Shown: positions 62,901-64,000 of the stretch, one piece after another | Numbering within the stretch: position 1 is the stretch's first letter | How the letters are laid out: each line of letters begins with the position of its first letter | Assembly (NCBI GenBank): GCA_963803125.1 | Contig: CAWDLR010000003.1 | Location: forward strand, 2,728,001 to 2,792,000 | Origin: G963675935 sp963803125 | GTDB taxonomy: Bacteria; Planctomycetota; Planctomycetia; Pirellulales; Thermoguttaceae | Reading direction: 5' to 3' | Length of the DNA stretch: 64,000 nucleotides | Notes under the pieces: generated by a model | Databases searched by the model: none | Seen by the model: only the letters and a program-made list of their open reading frames with translations | What the model was told of the DNA's origin: nothing | Made by a program: the position numbers and the translations under genes

Positions 62901-63049
62901 TAAAGCAGGTGGTCCGCGCCGCCAGTCAGCAGCTTATGTTGATCCACGTCGGCGGCACGCTGCAAAATCCCGAACCCAAGCAAGAGGCCCTGCCGGTGCT
63001 AAACCAGGCGCTGCAACAAATCCGCACGGAACTGGAGAACCGCCGCTAG
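59906..63049 (+). CDS. AsmA-like / intermembrane-transport-type protein
   Basis: A 1047-aa protein with one N-terminal membrane helix (MLAVVAGSVAAFCLYRQ) and a long beta-rich repeat region. AsmA-like features: SLRSAQLVEGKGIKVYDLSI, PVRRVLIRRPTLRLSQ, the AsmA C-terminal-type ending with LKILRLQEPNQNGFSDGTVE, IVGDHIYFDRIAFHGDAISL, SGSGWMNFQSQIELTF and LIHVGGTLQNPEP. Such proteins bridge inner and outer membranes and move phospholipids or help envelope assembly. The frame is open upstream of ATG 59906 (encoding INFCWFGFKWTV) but lacks a standard start, so the N-terminus may be slightly longer. Confidence 0.8.
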   Translation: MLAVVAGSVAAFCLYRQINDQIRCHIEARFAQHYKDLKVSLRSAQLVEGKGIKVYDLSISDPRVAGAAGELLHVEEALFECSTDWKELIKGDPPVRRVLIRRPTLRLSQRADGTWNLSELLPPPHFGNAVPDVSWESGTIEVVDPQKQPASKLVLRDVNLTIAPGPAPAPGVAPVVRQLRGTLAGDGLHRVEFAGQIDVQKMGCSIRGRAEGVEISPELRDSLPEPLAAKLAPLGDLRGQVELGFQLDYDRAAVVPWQFDVTGKLARGRIDDRRLPQALSDITTAFRLNNSGYAVEGLTARSGESTLRLSCRGSGFDAASPLALVAEVRRLELGPALMCVLPLAMQERWRHYSPAGPIDADVRLDYDGKTWRPQISATCLDVAFTHYKFPDRLDHGRGSIVLKDDSLKVDMTAYLGRQPVQLTAAVTAPFSAAPLGWFEARGADVQIDEALIAALPEKSQEVARSLDPRGSVSFYMRMWRNRPEEPLHQHLRLDFSGGSACFNGFPYLLTNVCGTLEMLDHNWVFRNLSGVHNAARVTCEGHLMPGLQGRELVLNFIGHDVALEEELRNALSVRNPHMQQVWLDMRPRGAVDLTAEVRYLLEEKKFNIGVRVRPQRDTASVELVAFPYRLDRIQGDLVYTSHDGIGHVDFHRCKGEHGPANMPVKVAADGYCEFRPDGRWLTHFERLSVDLLRPDRELSEALPERLKKAFAQLNPSGAMNLRGSLDLERTGQPGEPLHSRWDMRVGLQQNSFQCGRFLLENVCGEASFRGGFDGQHVRSRGELALDSVSYKDYQFTRVMGPFWIDDRQMLFGAWVDGPENQDAASGIAGPPQKPRPLTAAIFGGTLYGEGWVTFESTPRYGMSVTLTDANLGQCAREMMPGRQKLWGKILATAALTGSGRTSNTLSGHGHLNLSQGNVYELPVMLSLLKILRLQEPNQNGFSDGTVEYRIVGDHIYFDRIAFHGDAISLSGSGWMNFQSQIELTFYCLIGRGELDLPLLKQVVRAASQQLMLIHVGGTLQNPEPKQEALPVLNQALQQIRTELENRR

Positions 63050-63152
63050 CGCCGCCGCCATCGCTTATCGACAGGATGGCGTCACAACGCCCCGCGACTG
63101 CGGTCGCGGGGGCGGGAATTGCCGCTGAGATCCACCGCATGAAAGGAGTCCC

Positions 63153-63470
63153 ATGAGCATCGATCCGACGGGAGTTGTAGCTAGCGCAGCGGGGGCTCCA
63201 GTGCCTCAGAGGACCGGGTCTGAGGTGGAGCGCACGCACGCGGAGGTCGTCGGGCAGCGGCGGCAAGTGTGTTTTGAGGCGAGAGCGGAGGCGGCCGCCG
63301 GCATCGGGCAGCCGGACGGCGAAGACCACGAAACCGACGAGCGCAGCGCCGACGGCCGACGGCCCTGGGAAGAGCCGCCCCCCGGCCAGAAAACCGGCTC
63401 TTCGCAAAACGCACGCCGTAGTACTGATCCTTCGCGGCAACGCGGAAATCTGCTAGACTTGGACGGATAA
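63153..63470 (+). CDS. Small conserved planctomycete-type protein of unknown function
   Basis: A 105-aa very polar protein with no signal or membrane segment. It starts at an ATG preceded by AAAGGAGTCCC. The composition and pattern (IDPTGVVASAAGAPVPQRTG, EVERTHAEVVGQRRQ, AEAAAGIGQPDGEDHETDER, SADGRRPWE) match a small family that I recall from planctomycete genomes, usually unnamed. It follows the AsmA-like gene by ~100 bp and may be co-transcribed. Function unknown. Confidence 0.65.
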   Translation: MSIDPTGVVASAAGAPVPQRTGSEVERTHAEVVGQRRQVCFEARAEAAAGIGQPDGEDHETDERSADGRRPWEEPPPGQKTGSSQNARRSTDPSRQRGNLLDLDG

Positions 63471-63495
63471 TGGTCCAGACCGTTCTGGAATTCGG

Positions 63496-63571
63496 GCTGT
63501 AGGAGAGGACTGCTGTCGCCGATTGTGACTCCACACCGGCGCGATCGGCCTCAGGAGACGCCTCCTACAGC
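63496..63571. repeat. Palindromic repeat (GCTGTAGGAG / CTCCTACAGC)
   Basis: Arms GCTGTAGGAG at 63496-63505 and CTCCTACAGC at 63562-63571, with partial pairing between. It lies in the gap before dapF. Just after it stands CGCTTGCGGTTTCGC, which also occurs near 59770 and 52045. Confidence 0.75.
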
Positions 63572-63641
63572 CGCTTGCGGTTTCGCCGTCCGGACGGCAT
63601 TTTCGGCAATTCACGTTAGGCAAGAATACCGCGGAGCAGCG

Positions 63642-64000
63642 ATGCAATTCGTGAAGATGCAAGGGGCCGGCAACGACTACATTTACGTCAATTGCTTCGC
63701 CCAACCTATCCCCAGTGATCCGGCCGCCCTGGCCCGGCGGGTCTCTGATCGTCATTTCGGCATCGGCGGCGACGGCTTGATCCTGATCTGCCCGAGCGAC
63801 GTGGCCGACGCGCGGATGCGGATGTTCAACCGGGACGGCTCCGAGTCGGAGATGTGCGGCAACGGCATCCGCTGCGTGGCCAAGTATGTATACGATCATG
63901 GCTTGTGCCGCAAGCCGGCCTTGCGGATCGAGACCGGCCGCGGCGTGCTGGGACTGGAATTGAAGATCGCCGGCGACAAGGTCTCGCGCGTGCGCGTCGA
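63642..64000 (+). CDS. dapF: Diaminopimelate epimerase, N-terminal part (3' end outside window)
   Basis: An open frame from ATG 63642 (GGAG at 63632-63635 upstream) runs off the window. MQFVKMQGAGNDYIYVNCF, the substrate loop FGIGGDGLILI and MRMFNRDGSESEMCGNGIRC are unmistakable DapF motifs; the Cys in EMCGNGIRC is one of the two catalytic cysteines. It converts LL- to meso-diaminopimelate for lysine and, where present, peptidoglycan synthesis. The second catalytic Cys lies beyond the window. Confidence 0.93.
   Translation, partial: MQFVKMQGAGNDYIYVNCFAQPIPSDPAALARRVSDRHFGIGGDGLILICPSDVADARMRMFNRDGSESEMCGNGIRCVAKYVYDHGLCRKPALRIETGRGVLGLELKIAGDKVSRVRV

Overview
The window looks like a chromosomal segment of a high-GC planctomycete, probably a Pirellulales-like lineage. 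The reasons are several secreted GH29/GH106 glycosidases, Tat-exported sugar isomerase-like proteins, a PEP-CTERM/dockerin-like protein, a DUF4175-like giant membrane protein, a small conserved planctomycete-type protein, and many palindromic repeats between and inside genes. The taxonomy is inferred from gene content. No rRNA or intact tRNA was found.

Layout. 1-7.6 kb: a phosphoesterase cut by the window edge, a TIM-barrel isomerase-like protein, a broken secreted protein, dcd (dCTP deaminase) and two GH29 alpha-L-fucosidase-like enzymes. Two inverted copies of a ~123-bp palindromic element bracket the last four. 8-13.4 kb: an S9 peptidase, a methyltransferase and a PEP-CTERM protein. 13.5-16.5 kb: two nearly identical IS4-family elements, one in each arm of a single palindromic repeat, each flanked by a 21-bp direct repeat. 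16.5-29.3 kb: an accessory island with a tRNA-Asp 3' fragment, a phage-type integrase remnant cut by an IS3-family element, an IS630 fragment, and two inverted copies of a second IS4-family element. Those two copies enclose three partial Rhs/YD-repeat genes, two small membrane proteins (candidate immunity proteins) and an 11-repeat TPR protein.

29.3-42.5 kb is mostly housekeeping and metabolism: cysK, a ferredoxin-like protein, a secreted hypothetical, a cluster with an HMA-DsrE protein, a channel-like protein and a P-type H+-ATPase, a histidine phosphatase overlapping class I FBP aldolase, and a PRC-barrel protein. It also has an arginine dihydrolase-like gene next to an ornithine cyclodeaminase-like (LOR/SDH, TIGR00300) gene. 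43-52 kb: a GH106 alpha-L-rhamnosidase-like giant with an extra C-terminal domain, a third GH29 with a discoidin domain, a Tat-exported TIM barrel and a URO-D-like protein. 52-64 kb: a DUF4175-like giant with ten 63-bp tandem repeats and a probable frameshift, a HIT protein, hemD, a LysM protein, a candidate small RNA with terminator, a membrane glycosyltransferase, an AsmA-like protein, a small conserved protein and the start of dapF.

How it fits together: the GH29/GH106/isomerase genes suggest breakdown of fucose- and rhamnose-containing polysaccharides. The adjacent arginine dihydrolase and LOR/SDH genes look like a split form of the cyanobacterial AgrE fusion (arginine to ornithine to proline). 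The most unusual parts are the IS-bounded Rhs cassette array and the way palindromic repeats act both as IS landing sites and as in-frame insertions inside two protein-coding genes.
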